Assembly (NCBI RefSeq): GCF_000799565.1
Contig: NZ_JUHB01000001.1
Location: 1,677,501 to 1,741,500 of the forward strand
Direction: 5' to 3'
From: Cellulophaga sp. Hel_I_12
Lineage (GTDB): Bacteria; Bacteroidota; Bacteroidia; Flavobacteriales; Flavobacteriaceae
Length of the DNA stretch: 64,000 nt
The first letter of the stretch is position 1; each line of letters opens with the position of its first letter. The position numbers and the translations under genes were made by a program. Positions 33,213 to 43,555 of this stretch are shown here, piece by piece. The notes beneath the pieces are model-generated. The model was not told the DNA's origin. It made no database searches and worked only from the letters and a program-made list of their open reading frames with translations.

Positions 33213-34970
33213 ATGTCTTTCCAAAGCAACCCTATACTTGATAAGCTTCCAGAGCATTTAAAACAGTTTATAAAACCACAAGAGTATAGCGATTACACCG
33301 CCGTAAACCAGGCTGTTTGGCGTTATGTGATGCGTAAAAATGTGGATTATTTAAGTAAAGTGGCTCATAAGTCGTATTTAGAGGGACTTAAAAAAACAGG
33401 GATTTCCATCGATCATATTCCTAATATGTATGGGATGAACCGTATTTTACAGGAAATTGGTTGGGCAGCGGTTGCCGTAGACGGCTTTATTCCGCCTTCT
33501 GCTTTTATGGAATTTCAAGCCTACAATGTACTTGTTATTGCTTCGGATATTCGGCAGTTAGAACATATTGAATATACCCCTGCACCTGATATTATTCATG
33601 AAGGTGCCGGACATGCCCCGATAATTGCTAACCCTGAATATGCAGAATATTTAAGACGATTTGGAGAAATTGGTTGCAAAGCAATTTCTAGTGCTAAAGA
33701 TTATGAGTTGTACGAAGCCGTTAGGCATCTTTCTATTATCAAAGAAGCACATGGCACGCCATTAGATAAAATTGAAAAAGCAGAAAAGCATATTGAATAT
33801 TTACAAGAAAATATGGGCGAACCAAGTGAAATCGCCTTAATTCGAAACTTACATTGGTGGACTGTTGAGTATGGCTTGATTGGAACTCTAGAAGATCCAA
33901 AAATTTACGGTGCAGGCCTGCTATCCTCGATCGGAGAAAGTGCTTGGTGTATGACAGAAAAGGTAAAAAAAATACCCTATTCTATTGAAGCGGCTCACAC
34001 CTCTTTTGATATCACAAAACCACAACCACAATTATTTGTAACCCCCGATTTTGCTTATTTAAGCCAGGTTTTAGAAGAATTTGCCAATACCATGGCACTA
34101 CGAAAAGGAGGTTTATCAGGTATTCAAAAGCTCATTAACTCTAAGGAATTAGGCACTATTGAATTAAGCACTGGCCTACAAATTTCAGGAAATTTTGAAA
34201 GTGTTATTGAATTTGACCATAAGCCCATTTACTTTGAAACCAAAGGAAAAACAGCCCTATCCTATCGAGAAAGAGAACTAGTAGGTCACAGCACTAAACA
34301 CCATGTTCATGGTTTTGGCGCCCCCATTGGAAAATTAAAAGGGATCAATATTGCCATAGAAGACATGAGCCCCAGAGATTTAAAAGCCTATAATATTTTT
34401 GAAGGACAAACCATTACCCTAGATTTCGAAGGAGGCATAAAGGTTCAAGGAGAAATCATTACAGGAACACGTAATTTACAAGGTGAAATAATCCTTATCA
34501 CTTTTGACAATTGTACGGTAAGGCATCATGCCACGGTACTGTTTAAGCCTGAATATGGACTATATCATATGGCCGTGGGTGAACGTATCGTTTCTGCCTT
34601 TAATGGCCCCGCTGATGTGTCTAGTTTTGATTTAATAACGCATAAGGTAACAGACACCACCATTAAGCCTATCAAAGACGCTGCAAGCGAACAACTTGAA
34701 CAGTATTACCAACACATTAGAGATTTTCGCGAAGGACGAAACGTGACCATATCAAGAAACAAGGTTTTTCAAGAGCTAAAGCATGCCTATCCAAATGATT
34801 GGTTACTTTCTATTGAATTGTATGAATTGGCGAAGCAAAGTAATGATGCTGAATTCTCGGAAGCCATCCTTAAACATTTAGAGGAGGTGAAACTAAATAA
34901 TCCAAAACTGGGGCATTTAATTGATGACGGGTTAGCCCTTGTAGACCAAAGTTTAGTTGCGACGGTGTAA
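33213..34970 (+). CDS. Biopterin-type aromatic amino acid hydroxylase with long C-terminal extension
   Basis: This 585-residue protein has the hydroxylase core at about 25-330. The non-haem iron ligands are visible: His129 and His134 in PDIIHEGAGHAP, and Glu219 in HWWTVEYGL. This is the same arrangement as phenylalanine 4-monooxygenase (HExxH plus Glu). The family hydroxylates phenylalanine, tyrosine or tryptophan using tetrahydropterin and O2. Bacterial PhhA proteins are usually 260-300 residues; here about 250 extra residues follow, with beta-rich sequence (GFGAPIGKLKGI ... ITLDFEGGIKVQGEIITG) and a helical end. The exact amino acid substrate is not determined. Confidence 0.88.
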   Translation: MSFQSNPILDKLPEHLKQFIKPQEYSDYTAVNQAVWRYVMRKNVDYLSKVAHKSYLEGLKKTGISIDHIPNMYGMNRILQEIGWAAVAVDGFIPPSAFMEFQAYNVLVIASDIRQLEHIEYTPAPDIIHEGAGHAPIIANPEYAEYLRRFGEIGCKAISSAKDYELYEAVRHLSIIKEAHGTPLDKIEKAEKHIEYLQENMGEPSEIALIRNLHWWTVEYGLIGTLEDPKIYGAGLLSSIGESAWCMTEKVKKIPYSIEAAHTSFDITKPQPQLFVTPDFAYLSQVLEEFANTMALRKGGLSGIQKLINSKELGTIELSTGLQISGNFESVIEFDHKPIYFETKGKTALSYRERELVGHSTKHHVHGFGAPIGKLKGINIAIEDMSPRDLKAYNIFEGQTITLDFEGGIKVQGEIITGTRNLQGEIILITFDNCTVRHHATVLFKPEYGLYHMAVGERIVSAFNGPADVSSFDLITHKVTDTTIKPIKDAASEQLEQYYQHIRDFREGRNVTISRNKVFQELKHAYPNDWLLSIELYELAKQSNDAEFSEAILKHLEEVKLNNPKLGHLIDDGLALVDQSLVATV

Positions 34971-34977
34971 TCTGGTT

Positions 34978-35589
34978 TTATCCCTTTAGTAAAGCAGGAA
35001 AATTCTCTTTGACGATTTCACCATCGTACTCCAATGACCAGCCCATGGCCGAAGTCAATATATAGAATTTAGAAAGCTCACTTAACAAGCGATTTTCGGC
35101 ATTGGTTTTTAAAGTTGATTTTTCTATTTTCTGCAATAAAGAGGAACGAATATTTCTTTTAATTTTATTGTAATCCTCAGCATCAAACTGGTTTAAGAAA
35201 TCGGCTGAAACGTCATAATATTCGAAATCAGGATTCAGTTTTATTTCGGGCTCCGGAATACTATTTATTTTTAAAGTTTTGGTCGCTTCATCTATGGTGA
35301 AGTCTATTTTACGTAAATCATAGGCTACCGTAACTTCAGCATTAACCACTACTAGGGCTTTTTTTTCTGCGGTAATCAAGGGTCCGAAAAGGGCTTTAGA
35401 ATCTTTATAGGTATACACTTCTGAAAAATGACCTTCAGTGACAATGAGTTTAGATACATTGTTAATTTGCTCTTGAATCAGCATCGAGTTTTCTTTTAAA
35501 ATCGATTTCTGATCCGTAGTTTCTGTACAAGACCTAAAAATAAAAACGATGGCTAAAGTAACTATGGCACCAAATAAAACTTTTTTCAT
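34978..35589 (-). CDS. DUF4230 domain protein
   Basis: This 203-residue protein has one N-terminal hydrophobic segment (VLFGAIVTLAIVFIFRSC), either a membrane anchor or a signal with a possible lipid-modified Cys. The DUF4230 domain covers most of the rest (VTEGHFSEVYTYKD ... VVNAEVTVAYDLRKIDFTID). It converges on the hydroxylase gene with 7 bp between stops. The function of DUF4230 is unknown. Confidence 0.85.
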   Translation of the reverse strand: MKKVLFGAIVTLAIVFIFRSCTETTDQKSILKENSMLIQEQINNVSKLIVTEGHFSEVYTYKDSKALFGPLITAEKKALVVVNAEVTVAYDLRKIDFTIDEATKTLKINSIPEPEIKLNPDFEYYDVSADFLNQFDAEDYNKIKRNIRSSLLQKIEKSTLKTNAENRLLSELSKFYILTSAMGWSLEYDGEIVKENFPALLKG

Positions 35590-35652
35590 ACAAAAACCTG
35601 ATTTTCAAAATCAAAATGTTTGTCAAAAGTATTGCTTTTTTAATCTAATTTC

Positions 35653-36303
35653 TTAAATAAGATTTGTTCTTTTCGCCTTTTGTACGGCTTCTAATTTTGA
35701 ATGTACCTGAAGTTTTGTGTATAAATTTTCTATATGCTTCCGAACTGTACTAGGCGACACAAACAAATTTTCTGCAATTTTGGTATAACTAAGCCCCTTA
35801 CTTAATTGCACCAAGACCTCGCTTTCTCTAGGAGTCAGCCCTACTTGTTCTTCCTCTGTTTTAGCCTCAAATGACATGGGATTTCGCAATAGTTTCAAGG
35901 TTTTCATGGCAATAGCTGGAGTCATGGCTGCACCATCGTTTAGGGTGTCTACAATACCCTGGTATAATTGGTCTGGCGGCACATCTTTTAATAAATACCC
36001 ATCAGCTCCTGCTTTAATAGCATTGAATATGTTTTCATCAGTATCAAAAACTGTTAGCATGACAATTTTTAGCTGTGGATACTTATTTTTTATTTTTTCA
36101 GTGGCTTCCACTCCGTTTAAATTTGGCATTTCGATATCCATTAAAATAAGATCTAAACGAGGGTCAATTTCAAGTTTTTCTAAACATTGCAAACCGTCTA
36201 TAGCCTTCCATTTAATACACACATCCTTAAAAAAAGCTAGTTTATCCTCCACTGCTTTCATTAAAAATGAATTATCATCTACTATTGCTATTCTAATTTT
36301 CAT
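35653..36303 (-). CDS. LuxR/NarL-type response regulator
   Basis: This 216-residue two-domain regulator has a receiver domain with the acidic pair Asp9-Asp10 and phospho-acceptor Asp56 (LILMDIEMP). The conserved Lys follows in YLLKDVPP. The C-terminal HTH (LTPRESEVLVQLSKGLSYTKIA ... STVRKHIENLYTKL) is of the LuxR type. It overlaps the histidine kinase gene by 11 bp, so the two form a cognate pair. Targets are unknown. Confidence 0.95.
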   Translation of the reverse strand: MKIRIAIVDDNSFLMKAVEDKLAFFKDVCIKWKAIDGLQCLEKLEIDPRLDLILMDIEMPNLNGVEATEKIKNKYPQLKIVMLTVFDTDENIFNAIKAGADGYLLKDVPPDQLYQGIVDTLNDGAAMTPAIAMKTLKLLRNPMSFEAKTEEEQVGLTPRESEVLVQLSKGLSYTKIAENLFVSPSTVRKHIENLYTKLQVHSKLEAVQKAKRTNLI

Positions 36304-38275
36304 TGGAAACTTTTATAGGTATTTTGAAAAGTAACAGCGTACCCTTATCTGTTTTAGATCTTATTTCTAAGTCACTCTTCAGGTCTACTAGTCTTCGTTT
36401 TATATTTAAAATTCCGTTTCCTAATGGTACCTGCTTAAGATCAAAACCAATACCGTTATCTTTTATTTCTACATGAAAAAAATTCATCGATTTATGAATA
36501 TAAATCTTAATTATTTTGTCTTGCTTTTTTGAATTCAAAAAGGCATATTTTAGTGCATTATGTATCCCTTCTTGTATGATGCGATACAGATGAATACCTT
36601 CTTCTGCTGATAAGGTATAATTCGCTTCTATATCAGAATCTACCACAAAATCGAATACTATTTCTTCAGATGCTTGGTCCGCTGTAGTGATAAATTGTGA
36701 AATCCTAGTTTGTAAATCTTCAAAAGTGATGCTTTCTTTATTCATGGCCCAAATGGTATCTCTAAGCTCATTTATGGTGGTTTTAGCAAACAAAGCTAAT
36801 TCTTCCAATTTAGCTTTTACTTTTGATTCCGCATCTTTTAACCCATAGGCTAAGGTGCCTAGAGACGAGGTCATAAAGGTGAGCTGACTCCCGATATTAT
36901 CATGTAAATCCCTGGAAATTCTCAAGCGTTGTTCTTGCAGTTGGTTTTGAGTTTCTATGTGTAATAGGGCAGTTTTTAACTCATTCTCTTTTTGCAATTG
37001 TTGATTTTTTAAGCCTTGTTTTCCATAAAATAAATACCCAATTAATCCCATTAAAAAGCTAAGGGCAATGGCAGCATACAACAAATTGTTCTTTAGTTGT
37101 AGTGCCAACTCACTTTTATCGATTTGCAAGCGCTGTTGAATAATTTCTTTTTCCTTTTTTTCTGCTTGGTATTTTGATTCTAAGGCTAGCATAGTCTTTG
37201 CTTTTTCGAGCTGATATACTTCCTCCTTTTTTAAAACATACTCCTGTAAGCTTTGGTATGCCAAGACATGTTCTCCTTTTAAACTGTAGACTTCTGATAG
37301 TAATTTCAATCCATTTACTTCAAACTCTTTAAACTGATTTTCTTTAGCCTTTTTAAGTGCCCATTGTAATTCGGTTATGGCAACAGAATACCGGTGAAAG
37401 TGTAGTTGATTTTTGGCATAACCAATTCTCGTGTTTGTTAATTCATAGTCATTTTCGTCAGATTCGAAGAGCTGAATTGCAGTTCTGTAGGTCTTTTCAG
37501 CATGGATAGCGTCACCCAAACTATCTTGTGCCACGGCAATATTATTCAACATGTAAGGCACATACCGATGATATCCCAATTTTTTATAGCCAGCCATTGC
37601 ATTTTCGGCATATAAAATTGCTTCATCAAACTTTTTTAGTCGCAATAACACAGCACCAATATTACCCGTCGTTACCGTAATGCCAAATAGATTATCGCTT
37701 TTTTTGTAGCTCGCTAAAGCCTGTTGGTAGTAGTCTAATACTTTTTGATATTCGCCCTGTTTTTTATATACAATACCAATATTACTGAGTACCATTGGTG
37801 CTAAATCAGAATCTTTGGTTTGGTTTTCGTAAATTTTTAATGCTTGAAAATAATACTGAAGGGCGGTATCAAAATTTGCTATTTCATCATGTATAATTCC
37901 CAAATTATTATAGGTATTGGCAAGGGCTATACTATCACCCAGCAAGCTATTTATAGCTATACTTTTTTGGTGATAATAACGCGCACTATCGTAAACGGCT
38001 AAGGCCTGAAATGCGCTTGCCATACTATGATATACCGATGCTTTTAAACGCTTATCTTCTACCTTTTCAACTTCAACGAGTGCTTTTTTTGCATACCATA
38101 GTGCACTATCTACTTGAATGTTTCTGTAGTGCCATGAAATTTCATTTAAGGTACCTATAAGCGCTTTTTCTTTTTGGGTTTTTGAAATTAGCAGCAAACT
38201 ATCAAGTTCTGCTTGTTGCGCATTGATTTTTACTAAAGAAAATAAAACTAAAAAGAGAAATAATATTCTATGCAT
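36293..38275 (-). CDS. TPR-containing sensor histidine kinase
   Basis: This 660-residue protein has a signal peptide and about seven tetratricopeptide repeats (residues about 40-350, such as ANTYNNLGIIHDEIANFDTALQYYFQAL). A coiled stretch and one membrane segment follow at about 398-420. A HisKA_3 dimerisation domain has RISRDLHDNIGSQ with phospho-accepting His458, and a HATPase_c domain (IQEGIHNALKYA, DNGIGFD, GNGILNIKRR) ends the protein. The periplasmic TPR array probably senses a protein partner. It is paired with the LuxR regulator downstream. Confidence 0.94.
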   Translation of the reverse strand: MHRILFLFLVLFSLVKINAQQAELDSLLLISKTQKEKALIGTLNEISWHYRNIQVDSALWYAKKALVEVEKVEDKRLKASVYHSMASAFQALAVYDSARYYHQKSIAINSLLGDSIALANTYNNLGIIHDEIANFDTALQYYFQALKIYENQTKDSDLAPMVLSNIGIVYKKQGEYQKVLDYYQQALASYKKSDNLFGITVTTGNIGAVLLRLKKFDEAILYAENAMAGYKKLGYHRYVPYMLNNIAVAQDSLGDAIHAEKTYRTAIQLFESDENDYELTNTRIGYAKNQLHFHRYSVAITELQWALKKAKENQFKEFEVNGLKLLSEVYSLKGEHVLAYQSLQEYVLKKEEVYQLEKAKTMLALESKYQAEKKEKEIIQQRLQIDKSELALQLKNNLLYAAIALSFLMGLIGYLFYGKQGLKNQQLQKENELKTALLHIETQNQLQEQRLRISRDLHDNIGSQLTFMTSSLGTLAYGLKDAESKVKAKLEELALFAKTTINELRDTIWAMNKESITFEDLQTRISQFITTADQASEEIVFDFVVDSDIEANYTLSAEEGIHLYRIIQEGIHNALKYAFLNSKKQDKIIKIYIHKSMNFFHVEIKDNGIGFDLKQVPLGNGILNIKRRLVDLKSDLEIRSKTDKGTLLLFKIPIKVSNEN

Positions 38276-38309
38276 ATCAAGGGGGACAATTATGATAAAT
38301 GTATTTAAA

Positions 38310-38540
38310 TTATTCCATATTTTGTACCATCAAAACTTCTTTTAGGTTGTACCTCAGGAAATTATAGCTATGTAGTAGCTTCTCTCTATTTGTTATTTGA
38401 ACTCGTTGTGTTTCCATACGCTCTAAATACAGCTGTAGGGCAGCTCGATGAGATCTTAAGTTTTTCTGGCGATCCTTTTTAAAATAGATGATTAGGATTA
38501 ATGAAATACAACAACTGAGTAATAGAATTAAAACCGCCAT
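38310..38540 (-). CDS. Small membrane protein upstream of the histidine kinase
   Basis: This 76-residue protein has one N-terminal membrane segment (VLILLLSCCISLILIIYF) and a basic helical tail likely to be a coiled coil (HRAALQLYLERMETQRVQITNREKL cut to its core here). It ends 34 bp before the kinase start on the same strand, so it may be co-transcribed and could modulate the kinase. It has no recognised family. Confidence 0.55.
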   Translation of the reverse strand: MAVLILLLSCCISLILIIYFKKDRQKNLRSHRAALQLYLERMETQRVQITNREKLLHSYNFLRYNLKEVLMVQNME

Positions 38541-38686
38541 AACCTACCTCCCTTCTTAAAATTTAAAAAATTTTTCTATAGCTAAAATGCCAAAGTGTTT
38601 AGTTCCCTAAGGCACTTCGGCATAAGATAAACCATCACATGATGTGCTAAAAAAACAATTGTTTTACGAGGTCGTAACCTGCTACT

Positions 38687-39739
38687 TTATTTGTTCAAAA
38701 TTTCACTTACATGATGCGATAACATTTTTTTTCCTGCTAAGTACATGCCCTCAGCATACTTTAATCCATCTGGCTCAAGCCATTTGGTTGTTTCACTATA
38801 ATTATTTCCTCGAATAGAAACTACAGGATTCATTAAAGTCGCTGTAGCACGCGTTCTTGATGAATAGGCCAGTACTTTTTCTTTTTCTAAAGCACCATCG
38901 ATTTCTAAATCAGATTTCATAGCTCCCAAATATTGCGCCTCTGGGCTACCACCAATAGATAATTTACCTCTTGTAAAATTTACATGACTTGACAAACCTA
39001 CAGATTGTCTAGACTTATCGAACATGGCTGTAATACCCTTACCCGTTTTTTCATCGGATACTGCATAGGCATCTGCTAAACGATAATTCACAAATAGTTT
39101 CACTTTGGCTTGATCACCAATATTCCAATCGGTACCTAATTCGGAGAAAACAAACACCAAAGAAACATCTGCAATTAAAGCATCACCCAATTCTTTCGAT
39201 AAATTTTGAGGTGTCTTATCAAAACCTGCCATTTTAGACGAAAAAGCGTTTCTTTCTTTATAAAAATAAGAATAATTTGTAGGTACGACAGCTATGATGC
39301 CTGTCATATCAGTTTCAAATAATTTTGGCCCAGTAGCTTTTTCCCAACCTTTAAACACTTCTGTTTTTTCAGCTTCGTCGATGGTGATTATTTCAAATCC
39401 GTTGTTTTTAAAATCCGTCAAAAATTCAGCATATAACTTATCTGCTGTTTCTTGAATAGCATCGCCATTTAAAGTGGCTAAACCCACTGCTGCTTTTGCT
39501 TTTGCCGCATTTGTAATGGTTCTCCCAAAACCTGTAGCTTTTCGTTCGTCAACCGCTTCTTTATAAATTTCAAAATTTATAGTAAAGCTCGATATAAAAA
39601 TTTTTTTTGATCCATCGCCTACTTTATTTGATTTATAACCCTCGCTTTTGGGTTTAAATTCGCCTAATTCTTGTGCATTAAGTGATGTACATGCAAGAAG
39701 AAAAACGGAAAGAACTAAAAGTTTAAAATTTGTTTCCAT
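38687..39739 (-). CDS. Exported protein of unknown function
   Basis: The 350-residue product is called from the ATG at 39739, which gives a good signal peptide (LLVLSVFLLACTSLNAQ). An upstream in-frame start at 39769 would place ten extra residues before it. The mature protein has a mixed alpha/beta character with a long region (KIFISSFTINFEIYKE, TDMTGIIAVVPTNYSYFYKE) and a conserved-looking C terminus (WLEPDGLKYAEGMYLAGKKML). No family was recognised. It is flanked by the two-component system and the GSCFA gene. Confidence 0.7.
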   Translation of the reverse strand: METNFKLLVLSVFLLACTSLNAQELGEFKPKSEGYKSNKVGDGSKKIFISSFTINFEIYKEAVDERKATGFGRTITNAAKAKAAVGLATLNGDAIQETADKLYAEFLTDFKNNGFEIITIDEAEKTEVFKGWEKATGPKLFETDMTGIIAVVPTNYSYFYKERNAFSSKMAGFDKTPQNLSKELGDALIADVSLVFVFSELGTDWNIGDQAKVKLFVNYRLADAYAVSDEKTGKGITAMFDKSRQSVGLSSHVNFTRGKLSIGGSPEAQYLGAMKSDLEIDGALEKEKVLAYSSRTRATATLMNPVVSIRGNNYSETTKWLEPDGLKYAEGMYLAGKKMLSHHVSEILNK

Positions 39740-39819
39740 AAGGTTGAAGTTTAAAATTGATTTCATCAAAATTCAACAAAAATGAAACACAAGAACATAG
39801 GGCAATTGCCTTATATTGG

Positions 39820-40821
39820 TTAGAATTCTAAAAAGGGAAGTTTTTTTTGAAGCGATTGCATCTTAGTTTCTAATTTTTTTAAAAACTGTTGATGCGCCTC
39901 TGAATCTGGATGAAAAGATTTGTGTTGCCATCCTTTTTGAATGCTGTCTATCTCCACCATAGTGGCTTGAGCCGCCTCGGAAATCCAAACATAGGTGAAT
40001 TTTTCCCAGATATACTGTATGGCTAAGCTATTAGGATGTACCATATCTTCGGCGTAAAAACGATAATCCCGAAGTTCGTCCATCATAATTTCGTAACTGG
40101 GGAATAAGAGCCCCCTACCCCCCAAAGGGGGAACTTCACTTAGACTCCGCTCAGCGACCGCATTCAGTAAAAGTGGGGAGTTTAAAATTTTATGTAAAGC
40201 TGTCATTAAATGTGCCTTGCTTAGTTGGTTTTCTGTGAAACCGTCTTTTAAGTGGCGGACTGGAGATATGGTAAATATAAACTGTATGTTATCATTGATG
40301 GTCTTAATAATAGCTATGGTATTTGTCAAGCTTTTCTCGATATCTTCTACCGACAATAGTTTTTTGGAAAACTCCTTTTGTGGAACTTTATGGCAATTGG
40401 CAACTATGGTATTCGATAACTTAGTTTCATATACCCAAGCCGTTCCTAAAGTAATGACAATGTGTGTTGCTTTTTTAAGTTGACCTAAGGTCTTTTCTAA
40501 ACCTTGATTTAGATGTAAAAGCAACTGCTCTTTGGAGCTTGAGGATAGATCAGAATGCGCCTCAAAACAATGCCAACGCTCATTTAAAAAGAAAATATCT
40601 TCTTCTGTATACTTTTGTTGTTTAACCGCTCTTGAAATTAAATTTTCTATCGCTACAGGATGAAACAAAATCCCAAAGGGATTCTGAACCGATTGAAACT
40701 TAAAATAATGAAGTTTATCCCCTATATGCTCCACAAAACAAGAACCCAACAACAACAATTGACTGTTATAATCAATTTGATGATGTGCTTTCGCTAATGG
40801 TATTTGTGTTTGGAGTTTCAA
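39820..40821 (-). CDS. GSCFA domain protein with in-frame repeat insertion
   Basis: This 333-residue protein is named for its domain, which has the motif LLLGSCFVEHIG near residue 25. ITLGTAWVY, FIFTISPVRHLKDG and FPSYEIMMDELRDYRFYAEDMVHP follow. GSCFA proteins are SGNH-hydrolase-like. Residues about 217-238 (ERSLSEVPPLGGRGLL) come from a dispersed DNA repeat inserted in frame between the KAHLMTALH helix and the FPSYE motif. The protein is intact despite the insertion. The substrate is unknown. Confidence 0.88.
   Translation of the reverse strand: MKLQTQIPLAKAHHQIDYNSQLLLLGSCFVEHIGDKLHYFKFQSVQNPFGILFHPVAIENLISRAVKQQKYTEEDIFFLNERWHCFEAHSDLSSSSKEQLLLHLNQGLEKTLGQLKKATHIVITLGTAWVYETKLSNTIVANCHKVPQKEFSKKLLSVEDIEKSLTNTIAIIKTINDNIQFIFTISPVRHLKDGFTENQLSKAHLMTALHKILNSPLLLNAVAERSLSEVPPLGGRGLLFPSYEIMMDELRDYRFYAEDMVHPNSLAIQYIWEKFTYVWISEAAQATMVEIDSIQKGWQHKSFHPDSEAHQQFLKKLETKMQSLQKKLPFLEF
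40109..40158. repeat. Dispersed G/C-run palindrome plus CTTCGACT-type motif inside the GSCFA gene
   Basis: The block has the palindrome CCCCC...CCCCCAAAGGGGGAACTT at 40109-40136, directly followed by CTTAGACTCCGCTCAG at about 40137-40153. Both elements recur together at 47013-47100, and the palindrome recurs at 53564-53589. Here the pair lies in coding sequence and keeps the frame. Confidence 0.8.
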
Positions 40822-40862
40822 AGTTTAGTTTCTAGTTTTTGGTTTAAGGTTTTTTTGAATTT

Positions 40863-40891
40863 GAACTCTTGCACTGAGCCTAGTCGAAGTG
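40863..40891. repeat. Dispersed CTTCGACTACGCTCAG-type element
   Basis: This copy, between GSCFA and alaS, reads on the minus strand CACTTCGACTAGGCTCAGTG. It is followed at about 40891-40937 by short direct repeats of GTACTTGTACTT. Related copies are at 47075-47100, 51567-51595 and 56031-56056. Confidence 0.75.
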
Positions 40892-40939
40892 TGTACTTGT
40901 ACTTATACCCATAATTGACCTTGTACTTGTACTTGAGTT

Positions 40940-43555
40940 TTATCTCAAATAATCTTTCGCCTTCTGTATAGCTTCTTCAATTCCATCCGCATTTTTACCC
41001 CCAGCGGTTGCAAAAAACGCTTGGCCACCGCCACCACCTTGAATGTATTTGCCTAGTTCTTTAACCACCGTTACGGCGTTTAAGTTCCTAGCAGCTACTA
41101 ATTCTTTTGATATGTAGCAAGACAATACCACTTTACCCTCATTTTCAGCAGCCAATACTAAAAACAAATTGTCTTTATTTTGGCCCATTTCAAAGGATAC
41201 ATCTTTGATACCCGCAGCGTCTACATCTACTTTTTTAGCTAGAAAATCAATTCCGTTTAGGCTTTGTATTTCCGTTTGCAAATCGCCTTTTAGGTTTTTG
41301 GCTTTATCTTTTTGTAAGCTTTCAATTTCTTTTTTAAGTTTTGAGTTTTCCTCTTGTAAACTGGTAATTGTTTTAACAGGATTGCTCGCATTACTCAATA
41401 AGGCCTTAACTTCCGATAAAATTCTATTATTTTCAAAGTAGAATTCTTTGGCCGCATTGGCCGTAATCGCTTCAATTCTGCGAATCCCTGAAGCCACTGC
41501 GCCCTCAGAGGTAATCTTAAAATGCCAGATATCCCCTGTGTTTTTTACATGGGTACCCCCACAAAGTTCTATTGATTTCCCAAAACGGATGGTACGTACC
41601 GCATCCCCATATTTTTCGCCAAATAATGCCATGGCGCCTGCATCAATAGCCTGTTGCATGGGTACAGCTCTATTTTCTTGTAAGGGTAAATTGCCATCAA
41701 TGCGCGCATTTACGAAATTTTCAACGTCGATCAATTGTTCAGCCGTGACCTTAGAAAAGTGTGAAAAATCGAAACGCAAATATTTTGAATGTACTGCTGA
41801 ACCTTTTTGTTCTACATGGGTACCTAAAATTTCACGCAAGGCTTGGTGTAATAAATGCGTAGCCGTATGGTTCGCTTCCGTGCTTTGACGTTGTTTTTCA
41901 TCGACCACGGCTTTAAAGGTTTCTGTTACATTATCCGGTAAATTTTCGCTAAAATGAATAATCTCGTTATTCTCTTTTTTGGTATCTGTAATATAAATAA
42001 TAGTTCCGTTGCTGGCTTCTAAATAACCTTTATCGCCTACTTGTCCGCCGCCTTCAGGATAAAATGGTGTTACATTAAATACCAACTGAAACTGCTCTCC
42101 GTCTTTCTTAGAAGTCACTTTGCGGTATTTCACCAATTTTACATTAGTTTGTAATAGGTCGTAGCCCACAAATTCTTGCTCCATATCTTTTGAAAGTACG
42201 GTCCAATCTTCTTTTGATATTTCGGAAGCCGAACGCGAACGGTTTTTTTGCTCTTGCATCGCCTTATCAAATCCTTTTTCATCAAGAGAAAAACCTCTTT
42301 CTTGTAAAATTAAGGCTGTTAAATCTATAGGAAAACCATAGGTGTCATATAATTCAAAGGCTTTTCTGCCGTCTATTTCCTTAGATTTAGAAGAAGCTAT
42401 CATGGTGTCTAACAATACTAGGCCTTGATCTAAGGTTTTTAAGAACGAATTTTCTTCTTCTTTAATCACATTTTCAATCAGTCCTTTTTGGCTTTTTAGT
42501 TCTGGGAACGATTTGCCCATCGTATCGCTCAAGGTTTTTACCAAGCGATACATAAAAGGTTCTTTGGTATCTAAAAACGTAAATCCGTAGCGAATAGCGC
42601 GACGCAAAATTCTGCGAATTACATAACCAGCTCCTGTATTACTGGGCAATTGCCCGTCTGCAATAGAAAAAGAGACTGCACGAATATGATCGGCAATAAC
42701 GCGAATTGCAATATCGGTCTCCTCTGACTTACCGTAAGAACTGTTGGTGATGGTTTCTATTTCTCTGATGATAGGGGTAAAAACATCGGTATCGTAGTTC
42801 GATTTTACGCCTTGCATCACCATACATAAACGTTCAAAACCCATACCTGTATCGACGTGTTTTGCGGGCAACACTTCTAATTGTCCGTTTGCTTTACGGT
42901 TGTACTGCATGAACACTAAGTTCCATATTTCTACGACTTGCGGGTGGTCATTATTCACTAATGACGCCCCTGAGACTTTGGCTTTTTCTTCGTCAGAACG
43001 TATATCCACATGAATTTCTGAGCACGGACCACATGGCCCTTGATCGCCCATTTCCCAAAAATTATCTTTTTTATTGCCGAATAAAATTTGTGATTCAGGA
43101 ACAATTTTTTTCCATAATTCTAATGCTTCAGCATCTTGGCCTAATTGATCAGCATCATTACTACCCTCAAAAACAGTGACATACAAACTATTTTTATCAA
43201 TTTTACACACTTCGGTCAAGAACTCCCAGGCCCATGCTATGGCTTCTACTTTAAAATAATCCCCAAAACTCCAGTTCCCCAACATTTCGAACATGGTATG
43301 GTGATAGGTATCTTTACCTACCTCCTCCAGATCGTTATGTTTACCGCTAACGCGCAAGCATTTTTGAGTATCCGCAACTCTAAGGTGTTTAGGTTCTGTA
43401 TTCCCTAAAAAGAACTCTTTAAACTGGTTCATCCCTGAATTGGTGAACAGCAAGGTAGGATCATCTTTGATGACCATAGGGGCCGAAGCCACTATTTTGT
43501 GATTTTTATCTTTAAAAAATTCTAAATATTTTGAGCGTATTTCTTGAGAGTTCAT
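40940..43555 (-). CDS. alaS: Alanyl-tRNA synthetase
   Basis: The 871-residue class II synthetase charges tRNA-Ala. The aminoacylation core is N-terminal ([34 protein letters not shown]). The editing domain has HTATHLLH (about residue 565) and CGGTH, whose Cys/His residues bind zinc. The C-terminal DHHA1-type domain ends with [18 protein letters not shown]. Full length for the family. It stands alone on the minus strand, divergent from the M23 peptidase gene. Confidence 0.98.
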   Translation of the reverse strand: MNSQEIRSKYLEFFKDKNHKIVASAPMVIKDDPTLLFTNSGMNQFKEFFLGNTEPKHLRVADTQKCLRVSGKHNDLEEVGKDTYHHTMFEMLGNWSFGDYFKVEAIAWAWEFLTEVCKIDKNSLYVTVFEGSNDADQLGQDAEALELWKKIVPESQILFGNKKDNFWEMGDQGPCGPCSEIHVDIRSDEEKAKVSGASLVNNDHPQVVEIWNLVFMQYNRKANGQLEVLPAKHVDTGMGFERLCMVMQGVKSNYDTDVFTPIIREIETITNSSYGKSEETDIAIRVIADHIRAVSFSIADGQLPSNTGAGYVIRRILRRAIRYGFTFLDTKEPFMYRLVKTLSDTMGKSFPELKSQKGLIENVIKEEENSFLKTLDQGLVLLDTMIASSKSKEIDGRKAFELYDTYGFPIDLTALILQERGFSLDEKGFDKAMQEQKNRSRSASEISKEDWTVLSKDMEQEFVGYDLLQTNVKLVKYRKVTSKKDGEQFQLVFNVTPFYPEGGGQVGDKGYLEASNGTIIYITDTKKENNEIIHFSENLPDNVTETFKAVVDEKQRQSTEANHTATHLLHQALREILGTHVEQKGSAVHSKYLRFDFSHFSKVTAEQLIDVENFVNARIDGNLPLQENRAVPMQQAIDAGAMALFGEKYGDAVRTIRFGKSIELCGGTHVKNTGDIWHFKITSEGAVASGIRRIEAITANAAKEFYFENNRILSEVKALLSNASNPVKTITSLQEENSKLKKEIESLQKDKAKNLKGDLQTEIQSLNGIDFLAKKVDVDAAGIKDVSFEMGQNKDNLFLVLAAENEGKVVLSCYISKELVAARNLNAVTVVKELGKYIQGGGGGQAFFATAGGKNADGIEEAIQKAKDYLR

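Noticed and set aside
41448-41888. Plus-strand frame of 146 codons
   Set aside because: It lies wholly antisense to the editing domain of alaS, which is fully intact.
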